Positions 1-9,330 are shown, counted from the stretch's first letter. The stretch is DNA of 64,000 nt from Angelakisella sp. (GCA_020024555.1 JAHHTQ010000005.1:1-64000); one strand, 5' to 3'. Notes: generated by a model not told the origin, from the sequence alone. A program made the numbers and translations.

Positions 1-71
1 ATAAATAATTCTACAAAATTATTATATTTTTAAGCAAGTTATGTTAATTTTAAAAAAAGTTGTTAATGTAG

Positions 72-100
72 TGGAAATTTGTAAAATAAAGTGATATAAT
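72..100 (+). promoter_or_regulatory. Candidate sigma-A promoter upstream of cheA
   Basis: A perfect TATAAT (95-100) lies 17 bases after TGGAAA (72-77), a weak -35 match. It would give a leader of about 130 bases before cheA. The rest of bases 1-239 is AT-rich and I see no gene or recognised RNA motif in it. Confidence 0.4.
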
Positions 101-239
101 GACTACATAACTAAAAATTGAGAAAATAAAGTTTTATATATTTCTTTTCTTAAAAATCATGCTTTTTTTATATTATCAAAATTTTTTTGGGGTAGTGGTA
201 TTATAAAAAAGTAAATAATCAAATTTAGTAGGTGATAAA

Positions 240-2363
240 ATGAGTTATATTGACGCTAGCATGGAACCAATGATAGGTACATATGTTTTGGACACTAGTA
301 CCCTTTTAGATGAGCTTGATGAAATATTATTGGAAGGCGAAAAGCAACACAATATTTCATCAGAAAATATTAATGAAATATTTCGTATAATGCATACCAT
401 TAAGGGTTCATCTGCAATGATGGGAATAGAAACTGTTTCTACACTTGCGCATCGTGTAGAGGATCTTTTCTTTATTATTCGTGAGCATAATGAAGTAATG
501 GATAGAGACAATTCAGTTCTGTTTGATTTACTTTTTAAAGCATCGGATTTCTTTAAGTCGGAAGTAGAGCTTTTGCAAGAGGACAGCGAAAGTTATTATC
601 CAGCGGATTCTTCTAAACTAATAGAAGCGATTGCCAAACAAATTGATGAGGTAAACGCATTTGTAAATGGCACGCCAATAAAGAAAGAAAGTACGCCTCA
701 ACAATCTGTGGCGGCAAATACAGTAAGCGAAACTGTTGAAGAAGAAAATACGCTTGATTCAATAGATGACACTCTTTATAAAATACGTGTGTTTTTTGAA
801 GATGGTTGTCAAATGGAAAATATACGCGCATTTATGTTGATATCAAAATTACAGGAAGCCTGTGATTATATTGAGTCTATTCCTGAAAATCCCGAAAGCA
901 ATTCCGCTTGTTCAAATGAGATAGCAACAAACGGTTTGCTTATTAAACTAAAAACAACATTGCCGATAGATGATATTTGCAGTATTATAGAAAATTCCGT
1001 AAGTATGAAATCGTACGAAGTGGAAGATGATGCAAAACCCAATACTCCAAATTCTGATGAGAAAAAATCAAAAGAGACTGTGAAAGAAGAAAAACCTGTA
1101 CACGCACAACCAAAAGAACCACAAAAAACGGAGAAACCAAAGGCAGAGCCACAAAATAATGCAAATAAGATGTCTTCATCGGCAGGCAAACAAAGCCTTA
1201 TAAGCGTAAATCAATCTAAACTTGATTTACTTATGGATATAATGGGTGAAATAGTAATCAATGAAGCTATGGTTACAAACAGCCCTGATTTAAAAGGTCT
1301 GCAACTGGATAACTTTAATAAATCGGCGCGTCAATTACGTAAACTGACAGATCAACTGCAAGATGTGGTAATGTCTATACGAATGGTGCCGATTAACGGT
1401 GTGTTCCAAAAAATGAACCGTATAGTACGTGATATGAATAAAAAGCTGGGCAAAGAAGTAGAACTTGTAACTGTCGGTGGAGATACAGAAGTAGATAAAA
1501 CAATAAACGATGTTCTCGGTGATCCGTTTATGCATATGATAAGAAATGCTATGGACCACGCAATAGAACTGCCGGAAGAACGTTTGCTTCAAGGTAAAAA
1601 CGAGAAAGGTACAATAACTCTATCCGCGCAAAATATCGGTGGTGAGATAGTTATTATACTAAAAGATGACGGTTGCGGACTAAATCGTGACAAAATACTT
1701 GACAAAGCCGAGAGAAACGGACTATTGACAAAAGCAAAAGCTGAATATACAGACAAAGAAGTATTTGGAATGATAATGCTTCCCGGATTTTCAACTAACG
1801 AGACAGTAACCGAGTTTTCGGGACGTGGCGTTGGTATGGACGTTGTTCGTCAAAATCTTGAAAAGGTAAGCGGCTCTATATCTGTTGACTCAGTAGTTGG
1901 AGAGGGAACAACATTTACCATAAAAATACCATTGACACTGGCAATAGTCGCAGGTATGACAATTTCTGTTTATGATGAAATCTTCACAGTTCCTATAACT
2001 TCGATTCGTCAGACATTTAAGCTTTCGGAAGATATAAAAGTAATAACAGATACAAACGGAAGCGAAGTTATTATGTTGCGTGGCGAGTGCTACCCTATTA
2101 TTCGTTTGCATGAATTGTTCAATGTGGAAAATGGTGAAAAAGATTTGTCAAAGGGTATATTCCTACTAATAGAAAATAGCGGAAGCGCAGCTTGCATCTT
2201 TGCAGATGAACTTCTTGGTGAACAAAAGGTGGTTGTAAAACCTTTCCCGACATATCTAAATAAATATAATATTAAGAGTATTGGTCTTACAGGTTGTACA
2301 ATTATGGGTGATGGCAGTATCAGCTTAATTTTGGATATTGACAATTTGTTGGGTAAACACTGA
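240..2363 (+). CDS. cheA: Chemotaxis histidine kinase CheA
   Basis: CheA autophosphorylates and passes phosphate to CheY and CheB in response to chemoreceptors. The 707-residue protein has an N-terminal Hpt domain with the phospho-acceptor histidine at residue 52 (MHTIKGSSAMMG). A P2-like region and a Lys/Glu/Pro-rich linker (about 265-320) follow, then the dimerisation helices. The ATPase domain shows the N box (HMIRNAMDHAIE), DDGCGL and GRGVGMDVV. The C-terminal CheW-like domain starts near residue 570. Length is normal for the family. AGGTG precedes the ATG. cheW follows after 16 bases, so the two are co-transcribed. Confidence 0.97.
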   Translation: MSYIDASMEPMIGTYVLDTSTLLDELDEILLEGEKQHNISSENINEIFRIMHTIKGSSAMMGIETVSTLAHRVEDLFFIIREHNEVMDRDNSVLFDLLFKASDFFKSEVELLQEDSESYYPADSSKLIEAIAKQIDEVNAFVNGTPIKKESTPQQSVAANTVSETVEEENTLDSIDDTLYKIRVFFEDGCQMENIRAFMLISKLQEACDYIESIPENPESNSACSNEIATNGLLIKLKTTLPIDDICSIIENSVSMKSYEVEDDAKPNTPNSDEKKSKETVKEEKPVHAQPKEPQKTEKPKAEPQNNANKMSSSAGKQSLISVNQSKLDLLMDIMGEIVINEAMVTNSPDLKGLQLDNFNKSARQLRKLTDQLQDVVMSIRMVPINGVFQKMNRIVRDMNKKLGKEVELVTVGGDTEVDKTINDVLGDPFMHMIRNAMDHAIELPEERLLQGKNEKGTITLSAQNIGGEIVIILKDDGCGLNRDKILDKAERNGLLTKAKAEYTDKEVFGMIMLPGFSTNETVTEFSGRGVGMDVVRQNLEKVSGSISVDSVVGEGTTFTIKIPLTLAIVAGMTISVYDEIFTVPITSIRQTFKLSEDIKVITDTNGSEVIMLRGECYPIIRLHELFNVENGEKDLSKGIFLLIENSGSAACIFADELLGEQKVVVKPFPTYLNKYNIKSIGLTGCTIMGDGSISLILDIDNLLGKH

Positions 2364-2379
2364 ATAAGGGGGGAATAAT

Positions 2380-2856
2380 ATGGAAGAAGTAATGACTAAC
2401 TTTGATGAAAAAACTGATGACCTTATGGGTTCGTCACTTACATTTATGATAGGTGAAAAATATTACGGTATACAACTTTCATACGTAAATGAAATAATAA
2501 ATATGCAAAAAATTACACGTGTTCCGGGATTGCCAAGCCATATAAGTGGTATTATAAACCTGCGTGGCAGAATAATGCCAGTAATAGAAGCACGTACAAA
2601 ACTGGGACTTCCGGTAATTGAATATACAGAGAGAACTTGTATAATAGAGATAAACTATCAAGATACAGTTGTTTGTTTAATTGTTGACAGCGTTGCTGAT
2701 GTTGTGGATTTGGATCAAATTTCAGTTTCGGAATTTCCTAACACTGCCTCTAATCAAGATACACAGTACGTAACAAATGTGTCAAAAGTCGGAGAGAGAA
2801 TAATAATGAATATTGACCTTGAAAAATTTTTGACAGATACCAATATCAAAAAGTAA
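2380..2856 (+). CDS. cheW: Chemotaxis coupling protein CheW
   Basis: CheW links chemoreceptors to CheA in the signalling array. This 158-residue protein is a single CheW domain. It contains the typical segments YYGIQLSYVNEI, VPGLPSHISGIINLRG and VIEARTKLGL, and a C-terminal region matching the CheW-like domain of CheA. A strong AAGGGGGGA site precedes the ATG. A hairpin followed by a short T-run lies after the stop and may lower expression of cheR and cheB relative to cheA and cheW. Confidence 0.96.
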   Translation: MEEVMTNFDEKTDDLMGSSLTFMIGEKYYGIQLSYVNEIINMQKITRVPGLPSHISGIINLRGRIMPVIEARTKLGLPVIEYTERTCIIEINYQDTVVCLIVDSVADVVDLDQISVSEFPNTASNQDTQYVTNVSKVGERIIMNIDLEKFLTDTNIKK

Positions 2857-2866
2857 AATTAGAAGA

Positions 2867-2915
2867 AAAGTGTTGTATGTGTTTCTTAAAAAAGATAATA
2901 CAACACTTTGATTTT
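2867..2915 (+). terminator. Terminator-like hairpin between cheW and cheR
   Basis: AAAGTGTTGTAT (2867-2878) pairs perfectly with ATACAACACTTT (2898-2909), a 12-bp stem with a 19-base loop, followed by GATTTTT. It sits inside a gene cluster, so it may be an attenuator or processing site rather than a full stop. Confidence 0.65.
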
Positions 2916-2950
2916 TATGTTAAAATACATTTGTAAGGGGGAAAAGTGTT

Positions 2951-3766
2951 TTGATAAAATTGACAGATAAAGAATTTGAGACACTTGTAAAATTTGTATA
3001 TGACAGATACGGTATCAATTTGGCAAAAAAACGTGTTTTAATAGAAGGCAGACTGTCGAATACTTTAATTGAAAAAGGGCTTAGTCATTTTAGTGAATAT
3101 ATGGATTTGTTATTTAATGACAAAACAGGTAATGAGGTCACAACTTTTTTGAATAAGATAACAACAAATCATACATATTTTTTAAGAGAATATGAGCATT
3201 TTGATTATATGCAAAAGAAAGTTTTGCCTTTCTTTGAAGAAAAGTTTAAAAACACACGTGATGTAAGAATATGGAGCGCCGCATGTTCATCGGGACAAGA
3301 ACCATACACTATCGCCATGGTGATAGATGAATACTTTGGCGCAAGAAAATCACAGTGGGATACAACCATTCTTGCAACAGATATCTCAATGAGAGCATTG
3401 GACAAAGCAAAAAAAGGTATCTACACAGAGGAAGAAATAAAAGATATTCCAAAACACTGGGTTAATAAATATCTTATAGACAAAAAAGACGGAACTTTTG
3501 AGATTTGCCCAAAAATCAAAAAAGAAGTTGTTTTCCGTACAGGAAACTTAATGGAGCCATTTAGTGTAAAAAAACCGTTTGATTTAATTTTTTGCAGAAA
3601 TGTAATGATATATTTTGATGCGCCCACAAAAGATAAATTAATAAATAAGTTCTATGATGTAACAGCAAAAGATGGCTTTTTATTTATCGGACATTCAGAG
3701 GTTATAAACAAAGAAACAACAAAATATACATATTTACAGCCGGCAATCTATCAAAGAAGGAGCTGA
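2951..3766 (+). CDS. cheR: Chemoreceptor methyltransferase CheR
   Basis: CheR uses S-adenosylmethionine to methylate glutamates on chemoreceptors, setting adaptation. The 271-residue protein has the N-terminal CheR helical domain (to about 75) and a Rossmann methyltransferase domain. Visible motifs are NHTYFLREYEHFD, WSAACSSGQEPYTIAM (SAM-binding loop) and FDLIFCRNVMIYFD. It starts at TTG with AAGGGGGA upstream. CheB follows after 5 bases, pairing the two opposing adaptation enzymes. Confidence 0.96.
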   Translation: MIKLTDKEFETLVKFVYDRYGINLAKKRVLIEGRLSNTLIEKGLSHFSEYMDLLFNDKTGNEVTTFLNKITTNHTYFLREYEHFDYMQKKVLPFFEEKFKNTRDVRIWSAACSSGQEPYTIAMVIDEYFGARKSQWDTTILATDISMRALDKAKKGIYTEEEIKDIPKHWVNKYLIDKKDGTFEICPKIKKEVVFRTGNLMEPFSVKKPFDLIFCRNVMIYFDAPTKDKLINKFYDVTAKDGFLFIGHSEVINKETTKYTYLQPAIYQRRS

Positions 3767-3771
3767 GATAA

Positions 3772-4848
3772 ATGAGTTTGTTAAAGAAAACGAAAGTTTT
3801 AATTGTTGATGATTCTTTACTTTTTCGTGAAACTTTAAAAAAACGTCTTTCCGAAGAAAGTAATATAGAAGTAGTTGGTTTGGCAGTAGACAGTTTTGAT
3901 GCTTATGAGAAAATTAAGCAATTAAAACCCGATGTGGTTACATTGGACGTAGAAATGCCAAAACTAAACGGTATAGATTTTTTGAAGAAACTTATACCTA
4001 TGTGTCCCGTTCCTGTTGTTGTAGTAAGTTCTTTACCGATAAATGCCTTGGAAGCATTGCAGGCAGGCGCTGTTGATTTTGTAAGAAAACCATTAATAAA
4101 ATCACCAAATGACTTTAATATGTTTTTTGGTGAATTGTTGGGAAAAATAAAAATAGCATCTATTGCAAAGGTAAGACAAGCTCCTGCCGGTATTTTGAGG
4201 ACAATAGGAAAAGAAGATACAACAAAAGAAATGCCAAAACCGAAAGTAAGACCTATTTTCAATAAAACGATAATGGCATCAAACAAGACAGTAATAGCAA
4301 TAGGCGCATCGACAGGTGGTACGGAGGCAATTTTGGAAGTTGTTAGAGATTTGCCACCGACTACGCCGGGTATTGTTATAGTTCAGCATATGCCCGCAGG
4401 TTTTACAAAAATGTATAGTGAAAGACTGAATAAAATTTGTAAAATGAATGTAAAAGAGGCGGAAGACGGTGACAGAGTAACCCCCGGCAATATTATTATA
4501 GGCGCGGGAGAGTATCATTTAAGGCTTATGCAAGATGCAAAAGGTTACTACGTAAGCAGTAAACGCGGAGAAAAAGTCAGCGGTCACTGTCCGTCGGTTG
4601 ATGTTCTTTTTGATTCTGTTGCGGATACAGCAGGAAAAAATGCTTATGGCATAATATTGACAGGTATGGGCGCAGATGGCGCAAAAGGTATGCTGAAAAT
4701 GAGACAAAAAGGCGCTTATACAATAGGACAAGACAAGGAAACTTGCGTAGTTTACGGTATGCCTATGGTTGCGTTTAATAACGGCGCTGTGGTTAAACAA
4801 CTTCCACTGGAAAACATAGCTGAACATTTATTAAGCGTTATAGTATAA
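3772..4848 (+). CDS. cheB: Receptor methylesterase / response regulator CheB
   Basis: CheB removes methyl groups (and deamidates glutamines) on chemoreceptors when phosphorylated by CheA. An N-terminal receiver domain has acidic D13/D14 and phospho-acceptor D59 (TLDVEMP). A linker (about 135-170) leads to the methylesterase domain, which has catalytic S180 (IGASTGGTEA), H206 (VQHMPAG) and the late Asp in TGMGADGAKGM. The 358-residue length is typical. It is the last gene of the cheA cluster and is followed by a strong terminator. Confidence 0.97.
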   Translation: MSLLKKTKVLIVDDSLLFRETLKKRLSEESNIEVVGLAVDSFDAYEKIKQLKPDVVTLDVEMPKLNGIDFLKKLIPMCPVPVVVVSSLPINALEALQAGAVDFVRKPLIKSPNDFNMFFGELLGKIKIASIAKVRQAPAGILRTIGKEDTTKEMPKPKVRPIFNKTIMASNKTVIAIGASTGGTEAILEVVRDLPPTTPGIVIVQHMPAGFTKMYSERLNKICKMNVKEAEDGDRVTPGNIIIGAGEYHLRLMQDAKGYYVSSKRGEKVSGHCPSVDVLFDSVADTAGKNAYGIILTGMGADGAKGMLKMRQKGAYTIGQDKETCVVYGMPMVAFNNGAVVKQLPLENIAEHLLSVIV

Positions 4849-4859
4849 TAATAAAAAAT

Positions 4860-4904
4860 CTAGGTCTTTCTATAATTATAAATAGCAAGACTTAGTTTTT
4901 TTTT
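4860..4904 (+). terminator. Rho-independent terminator after cheB
   Basis: CTAGGTCTT (4860-4868) pairs with AAGACTTAG (4887-4895) with one G-U pair, followed directly by nine T residues. It ends the cheA-cheB cluster. Confidence 0.85.
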
Positions 4905-4941
4905 GTTAAAAATATTTTCAATAAATATAATTGCAAAATGG

Positions 4942-4970
4942 TAGAAAAGAATTTTATTTTGTGATATAAT
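4942..4970 (+). promoter_or_regulatory. Candidate promoter for the gene at 5067
   Basis: TATAAT (4965-4970) lies in the context GTGATATAAT, the same as the candidate cheA promoter. TAGAAA (4942-4947) is 17 bases upstream and a poor -35 match. The position between a terminator and a gene supports it. Confidence 0.4.
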
Positions 4971-5066
4971 TAATCTGCTGTCTTAATATATATTTTTGAA
5001 ATAAGTTTTTTGAAGATTTAAATATATTATGTTTGGGATTAATTATTACAAAGGAAAAAGGGAAAA

Positions 5067-5882
5067 ATGCAAGAAATGAAAGAAGAAATACCGCCGGTAA
5101 AACGAGTTAATCGAAAAAACAATACAAGAACAGTAAGCGTATTGTTTTATTTTGCTTATTTACTTTTGGTAATTGTGTGTATTGTTGCCGCAACTGTTTC
5201 GTGGGATAAGTATTCGTTAAAAGATAAACCAATGACATATAATATAGGGGCTGTTTCAATACCGTCACTGTCTACTGTAAATGAAGATGTAAGATTTTTG
5301 TTGAATACAGGTATAATAGGTGGAGACGGTCTCTATTCAGGTTTAAAATATGAGTATAAAAATATAGAAAATTCAAAAAGTACTTTAACAGATGATATAA
5401 AAATGTATATTGAACTTTTAAAGTCGGATTATGGCGCAGAATTGCTTGAAATTTCCAATGATAAAAACAGTGTAAAACTGCAAATACCAACAAAAACAGA
5501 TGACAAAAAGATAGAAATGACAATATCTTTTAATGATGGAAAATATTTTGTGGATTTACAGGAAGTACTGATAAAAACAGACAAACCCATTGTGGAAGAA
5601 CCTGTAAACAAAATATCGGAAGAACAAGCAAAAGAAATACTACTCTCTTTAACAAAAAAGGAGACAAATTTCAGAGCTGAAATCAGTGTTTATACTATTG
5701 AATTATTGCCTGAACCTGTCGTAATAGACGGCTGGAAATATTATGTTTTTGATGTTATTGCTGATTATTCGGAAACAAGAAAAGAACATAGAGGTACTTT
5801 TTATATTTCGTGTGATGACGGTATGATACTTAGATACAATAAAGATACAGGTGGAACATCTTTTGTAAGGGAAGGTTTATAA
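5067..5882 (+). CDS. Unknown single-span membrane-anchored protein
   Basis: I do not recognise a family. The 271-residue protein has a basic N-terminus, one hydrophobic helix (about 27-46) and a long hydrophilic extracytoplasmic part ending in a beta-rich segment (YYVFDVIADYSE, GTFYISCDDGMILRY). It resembles a small secreted-domain fold of repeated beta-hairpins, but no signature residues are clear. AAAGGAAAAAGGG precedes the ATG. It lies between the cheB terminator and a D-Ala-D-Ala carboxypeptidase gene 85 bases downstream, so an envelope role is possible. That is inferred from position only. Confidence 0.75.
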   Translation: MQEMKEEIPPVKRVNRKNNTRTVSVLFYFAYLLLVIVCIVAATVSWDKYSLKDKPMTYNIGAVSIPSLSTVNEDVRFLLNTGIIGGDGLYSGLKYEYKNIENSKSTLTDDIKMYIELLKSDYGAELLEISNDKNSVKLQIPTKTDDKKIEMTISFNDGKYFVDLQEVLIKTDKPIVEEPVNKISEEQAKEILLSLTKKETNFRAEISVYTIELLPEPVVIDGWKYYVFDVIADYSETRKEHRGTFYISCDDGMILRYNKDTGGTSFVREGL

Positions 5883-5967
5883 TTTTATATAATAAGTAAG
5901 CATAATTCAGTTAATATTAATATGTAATTGTGTGGTATTACTTGAAAAATTTTTTTAAAGATGTATT

Positions 5968-7500
5968 ATGGGAAAGAGAGCAAAAGGAAAATTGAGGAAA
6001 ATATCTAAAAAAAAAATATTGAGTCTTTTTTTAAGTGTTTTTTTGATTTTAACTATGACGTTTCCACAAACTGTATATGCCTATACTCCAAATTTAAGTA
6101 TAGTATCGGATACGTATGTTGTTGTGGATATGGAAACAGGTCAGGTTTTAATTGAAAAAAACAAAGATAAAAGAAAAGCGCCGGCAAGTATAACGAAGAT
6201 AATGACACTCGCTCTTGCGCTGCAACGTGGAAATTTGGACGATAAAATTACAGTATCACGAGAGGCTGCATATTCAATAGAGCCAAACAGTACGCACATA
6301 GCGCTTGAACCGGGTGAAATAGTTACGTTTCGTGATGTGGTAATGGCTACGCAATTAATAAGCGCAAATGATGCGGCGAATGTTGTTGCGGAGTATACAA
6401 GCGGAGCTATGACAACTTTTGTGGATTTAATGAATAGTAAAGTTCACGACCTTGGATTGAAAAACACACATTTTGCAAATCCAAACGGACTTGATAAAAA
6501 AGGACATTATTCATCGGCTGCCGATATGGCGGAAATAACGAGATTTGCGCTCAGTGTTCCGGGTTTTGCTGAGGTTTTTGGCGCAACAGAATATAAGATG
6601 CCAAGAACAAATATAAAAGACAGAGGTTATAAATTCCTTGTTCAGAATGCTATGATGAATAAAAATTCAAAATACTATTATGAAGGTATTTTGGGTGGAA
6701 AACTCGGTTATACGTGGGACGCAAACCATACGCTTGTGGCGCTTGCCGAAAAAAACGATATGAAACTTATAGTTGTTACTATGGATTCAAAAGGTACTGC
6801 GGCAAAATTTAATGATGCCGCAAAATTGCTTGATTATTGTTTTGATAATTATCAAAAAATAACATTGTCACCACACGATATCGGTGTGAAAGAAGTTCCG
6901 GTATCAGATGTGAATACGCCGTCAGCAAAAATCAGATTGAGCACAAATACCGTACATAGTTTTTTGGCGCCGATAGGAACTGCAAATAATTATAAAATAG
7001 TATATAATGTGCCGGAGTACTATGTTAACAGCAGAGATATAAATCCTACTTTTTCGGTAACTACACCTGATGGTGTTGTGATGTATACAGCCCCGCTTAC
7101 TTTTTCAATAGAAGAAATAGTAAAGCCGTCTGGAACGGAAGTCATACCGACAGCAAGACTTGGAACAGGCGATGCTGTCGCAGATAGCATGGTGATAGCA
7201 TTTTTTATGCTACTGTTAATAGTTTTTGTGGGATTTTTTGTTTATTTATCATATAGAGTGTTTATAATGATGGGATATGGAATAAAAAAGCAGACCAGAA
7301 AAAATAAACGTATGCTACTTGAAAAACGTCAAAAAAATGCCCGTGAGAGAAACAGAGGACAGGTATCTTTTATAAGAAAAGAGAGAGAAAGAATATATGA
7401 TGAAATTGATCGTGTTGATATAAATCATCTTAAATCTTCTTATAAAAAATCTATACAAAAAAATGCGCCAAAATACTATTCAAGCAAAAGAAATGTGTAG
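5968..7500 (+). CDS. D-alanyl-D-alanine carboxypeptidase-like (peptidase S11) with altered KTG motif
   Basis: S11 penicillin-binding proteins trim the terminal D-Ala from peptidoglycan stem peptides. A signal-type hydrophobic segment (about 14-32) precedes the domain, which has the SxxK motif in PASITKIM and SxN in SANDAAN. The third motif, normally K-T-G, reads K-L-G here (GGKLGYT, codons AAA CTC GGT). A C-terminal transmembrane helix (about 408-435) and a long Lys/Arg-rich tail follow, unlike the amphipathic anchor of classical DacA. Activity may be reduced or changed. The ribosome binding site is weak. Confidence 0.85.
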   Translation: MGKRAKGKLRKISKKKILSLFLSVFLILTMTFPQTVYAYTPNLSIVSDTYVVVDMETGQVLIEKNKDKRKAPASITKIMTLALALQRGNLDDKITVSREAAYSIEPNSTHIALEPGEIVTFRDVVMATQLISANDAANVVAEYTSGAMTTFVDLMNSKVHDLGLKNTHFANPNGLDKKGHYSSAADMAEITRFALSVPGFAEVFGATEYKMPRTNIKDRGYKFLVQNAMMNKNSKYYYEGILGGKLGYTWDANHTLVALAEKNDMKLIVVTMDSKGTAAKFNDAAKLLDYCFDNYQKITLSPHDIGVKEVPVSDVNTPSAKIRLSTNTVHSFLAPIGTANNYKIVYNVPEYYVNSRDINPTFSVTTPDGVVMYTAPLTFSIEEIVKPSGTEVIPTARLGTGDAVADSMVIAFFMLLLIVFVGFFVYLSYRVFIMMGYGIKKQTRKNKRMLLEKRQKNARERNRGQVSFIRKERERIYDEIDRVDINHLKSSYKKSIQKNAPKYYSSKRNV

Positions 7501-7582
7501 ATGTTTAATAAAATTTTGCGTAACAGATATTTGTTTATTATACAAGTATTGTTTATAAATATAGGAGAAGGAGAAAAAGAAA

Positions 7583-8407
7583 ATGTCAGATTGTAATCAT
7601 AATTGCAGTACATGCAGTAAAAATTGTTCAGATAGAGAAAAAGAACAGCAAAGCTTTTTGTTGAAATCGCACCCACTATCGCATATTAAAAAAATTATAG
7701 GTATAGTAAGCGGTAAAGGCGGAGTAGGTAAAAGTTTAGTTACATCAATGATGGCTGTAACAATGCAGAGAAAAGAGTATAAATCGGCTATTTTAGATGC
7801 CGATATAACAGGCCCGTCTATTCCGAAAGCTTTTGGTTTGCGCGAAAAAGCGCAGGGAAACGAAACAGGACTGTTTCCTGTAATGACAAAAACAGGTATA
7901 GAAGTAATGAGCGTAAACTTGTTGCTTGAAAATGATACGGATCCTGTTGTTTGGCGTGGCCCTGTAATTGCGGGAACAGTAAAACAATTCTATACAGACG
8001 TTATATGGAATGATGTTGACTTTATGTTTGTTGATATGCCACCGGGAACAGGTGATGTTCCTCTTACAGTTTTCCAATCATTGCCCATTGATGGCATAAT
8101 TGTGGTAACAAGTCCGCAAGAGCTTGTTTCTATGATAGTTGAAAAGGCTGTTAAAATGGCTGACCTTATGAATATTCCTATATTGGGATTAGTAGAAAAT
8201 ATGTCATATTTTAAGTGTGATAAGTGTGGTGAAAAACACAGCATATTCGGGGAAAGCCATATAGAAGAAATTGCAGATAAATATGGAATAAAAAATATAG
8301 CGAAACTTCCTATTGATCCGCAAATTGCAAAAAAATGTGACCAAGGCGCAGTAGAATCGTTTGAAGGTGATTGGTTGGAAGATTTAGCGGAGAGTTTAAT
8401 TAAATAA
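7583..8407 (+). CDS. Mrp/NBP35-family iron-sulfur carrier ATPase
   Basis: This P-loop ATPase family is thought to carry or insert iron-sulfur clusters. The 274-residue protein starts with a cysteine cluster (C4, C8, C11, C15), then a deviant Walker A (GKGGVGKS), the switch motif VDMPPGTGD and a late CxxC (FKCDKCGEKH) that fits cluster binding at the dimer interface. A double AGGAG site precedes the ATG. It is MinD-related but is not FlhG, because it carries the Mrp-specific cysteines and PPGTGD signature. Confidence 0.92.
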   Translation: MSDCNHNCSTCSKNCSDREKEQQSFLLKSHPLSHIKKIIGIVSGKGGVGKSLVTSMMAVTMQRKEYKSAILDADITGPSIPKAFGLREKAQGNETGLFPVMTKTGIEVMSVNLLLENDTDPVVWRGPVIAGTVKQFYTDVIWNDVDFMFVDMPPGTGDVPLTVFQSLPIDGIIVVTSPQELVSMIVEKAVKMADLMNIPILGLVENMSYFKCDKCGEKHSIFGESHIEEIADKYGIKNIAKLPIDPQIAKKCDQGAVESFEGDWLEDLAESLIK

Positions 8408-8422
8408 TAATTAATTGATGAT

Positions 8423-8460
8423 GCTCAGAGTGATTTTTTTAAAAACAAATCATTCTGGGC
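8423..8460 (+). terminator. Hairpin after the Mrp ATPase gene
   Basis: GCTCAGAGTGATTT (8423-8436) pairs with AAATCATTCTGGGC (8447-8460) using G-U pairs. No long T-run follows, so termination is only possible. Confidence 0.45.
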
Positions 8461-8557
8461 TAATTCTATTGTAAATAGTATTAATTTTTAAATAAGTATG
8501 TAAAATACGGATTTATATTATAGCCATTCTATTGCAGATGAAGGAGAGTAAGGTATA

Positions 8558-9238
8558 ATGAAACACATATTTATTGATTTTGAGATGAATCCTATTAGCA
8601 AATTACATAAAGAAGAACGAAAAATATGTAAAAATGAAATAATAGAGATAGGCGCTGTTATACTTGATGAAAATTTTGTGGAATTTAAGCAATATTCACA
8701 ATATGTAAAGCCTATGTATAACGAAAGAGTGAATACCCGAATAACAGAACTTACAGGAATAAAGACAGAAGATATATTAAACGCACCGATATTTGAAGAT
8801 GCGGTTATGGATTTTATCAACTTTTGTATAAAATATTGCGGAAAAGATAATTACAAAGTATATGCTTGGAGTCAAACAGACTTGGAACAACTGGAAAAAG
8901 AATGTAAACTTAAAAATTTTGAGCAAGATGAAAATTATAATTATCTAAAAGAAAATTGGATAGATTTTCAAAAAGAATACAGTAAAATATTGAATATTAC
9001 CAGCGTTATGTCACTGGAAAAAGCAATATCTTCAATAGAAACCGAATTTGACGGTAAAGCGCATGACGCTATGTGGGACGCAAAAAACACCGCAAAATTA
9101 TTTGTGCTTTCGCAGGACGAAGAAAAATTCAAAGAAATTATGAAACCGATTTTGGATAATTTTAAACAGGAAAAAGAGCCTGTGGCTTCTTGTTTGGGAG
9201 AACTGTTTAATTTTGATTTATATGACTTTTGTGAGTAA
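8558..9238 (+). CDS. DnaQ-fold (DEDDh) 3'-5' exonuclease-like protein
   Basis: This looks like a standalone DEDDh exonuclease of the KapD/Eri-type group. Motif Exo I is FIDFEMNP near the N-terminus with IIEIGAV after it. Exo II is near AWSQTDLEQLE, and Exo III is HDAMWDAKNTAKLF with the catalytic His and Asp. The 226-residue length covers one domain plus a short C-terminal tail. GAAGGAGAG precedes the ATG. It lies between the Mrp gene and the flagellar promoter. The substrate, DNA or RNA, cannot be told from the sequence. Confidence 0.85.
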   Translation: MKHIFIDFEMNPISKLHKEERKICKNEIIEIGAVILDENFVEFKQYSQYVKPMYNERVNTRITELTGIKTEDILNAPIFEDAVMDFINFCIKYCGKDNYKVYAWSQTDLEQLEKECKLKNFEQDENYNYLKENWIDFQKEYSKILNITSVMSLEKAISSIETEFDGKAHDAMWDAKNTAKLFVLSQDEEKFKEIMKPILDNFKQEKEPVASCLGELFNFDLYDFCE

Positions 9239-9301
9239 TGGTGAATTTTGACAGTAAATTTCATATATTTATAGATATATAAAAAAAATAATATAAAAAT
9301 A

Positions 9302-9330
9302 TTGAAAAATTTTCCTTTTAATAGTATAAT
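9302..9330 (+). promoter_or_regulatory. Sigma-A type promoter of the flgB flagellar operon
   Basis: TTGAAA (9302-9307) and a perfect TATAAT (9325-9330) are 17 bases apart. Transcription would start about 95 bases before flgB, giving an AT-rich leader. It is the best promoter match ahead of the long flagellar operon. No sigma-28 type TAAA-N15-GCCGATAA site was seen here. Confidence 0.65.

Noticed and set aside
7583..8407. MinD-type ATPase near flagellar genes as possible FlhG
   Set aside because: The N-terminal cysteine cluster, PPGTGD motif and late CxxC are those of Mrp/NBP35, not FlhG. The gene is outside the flagellar operon.
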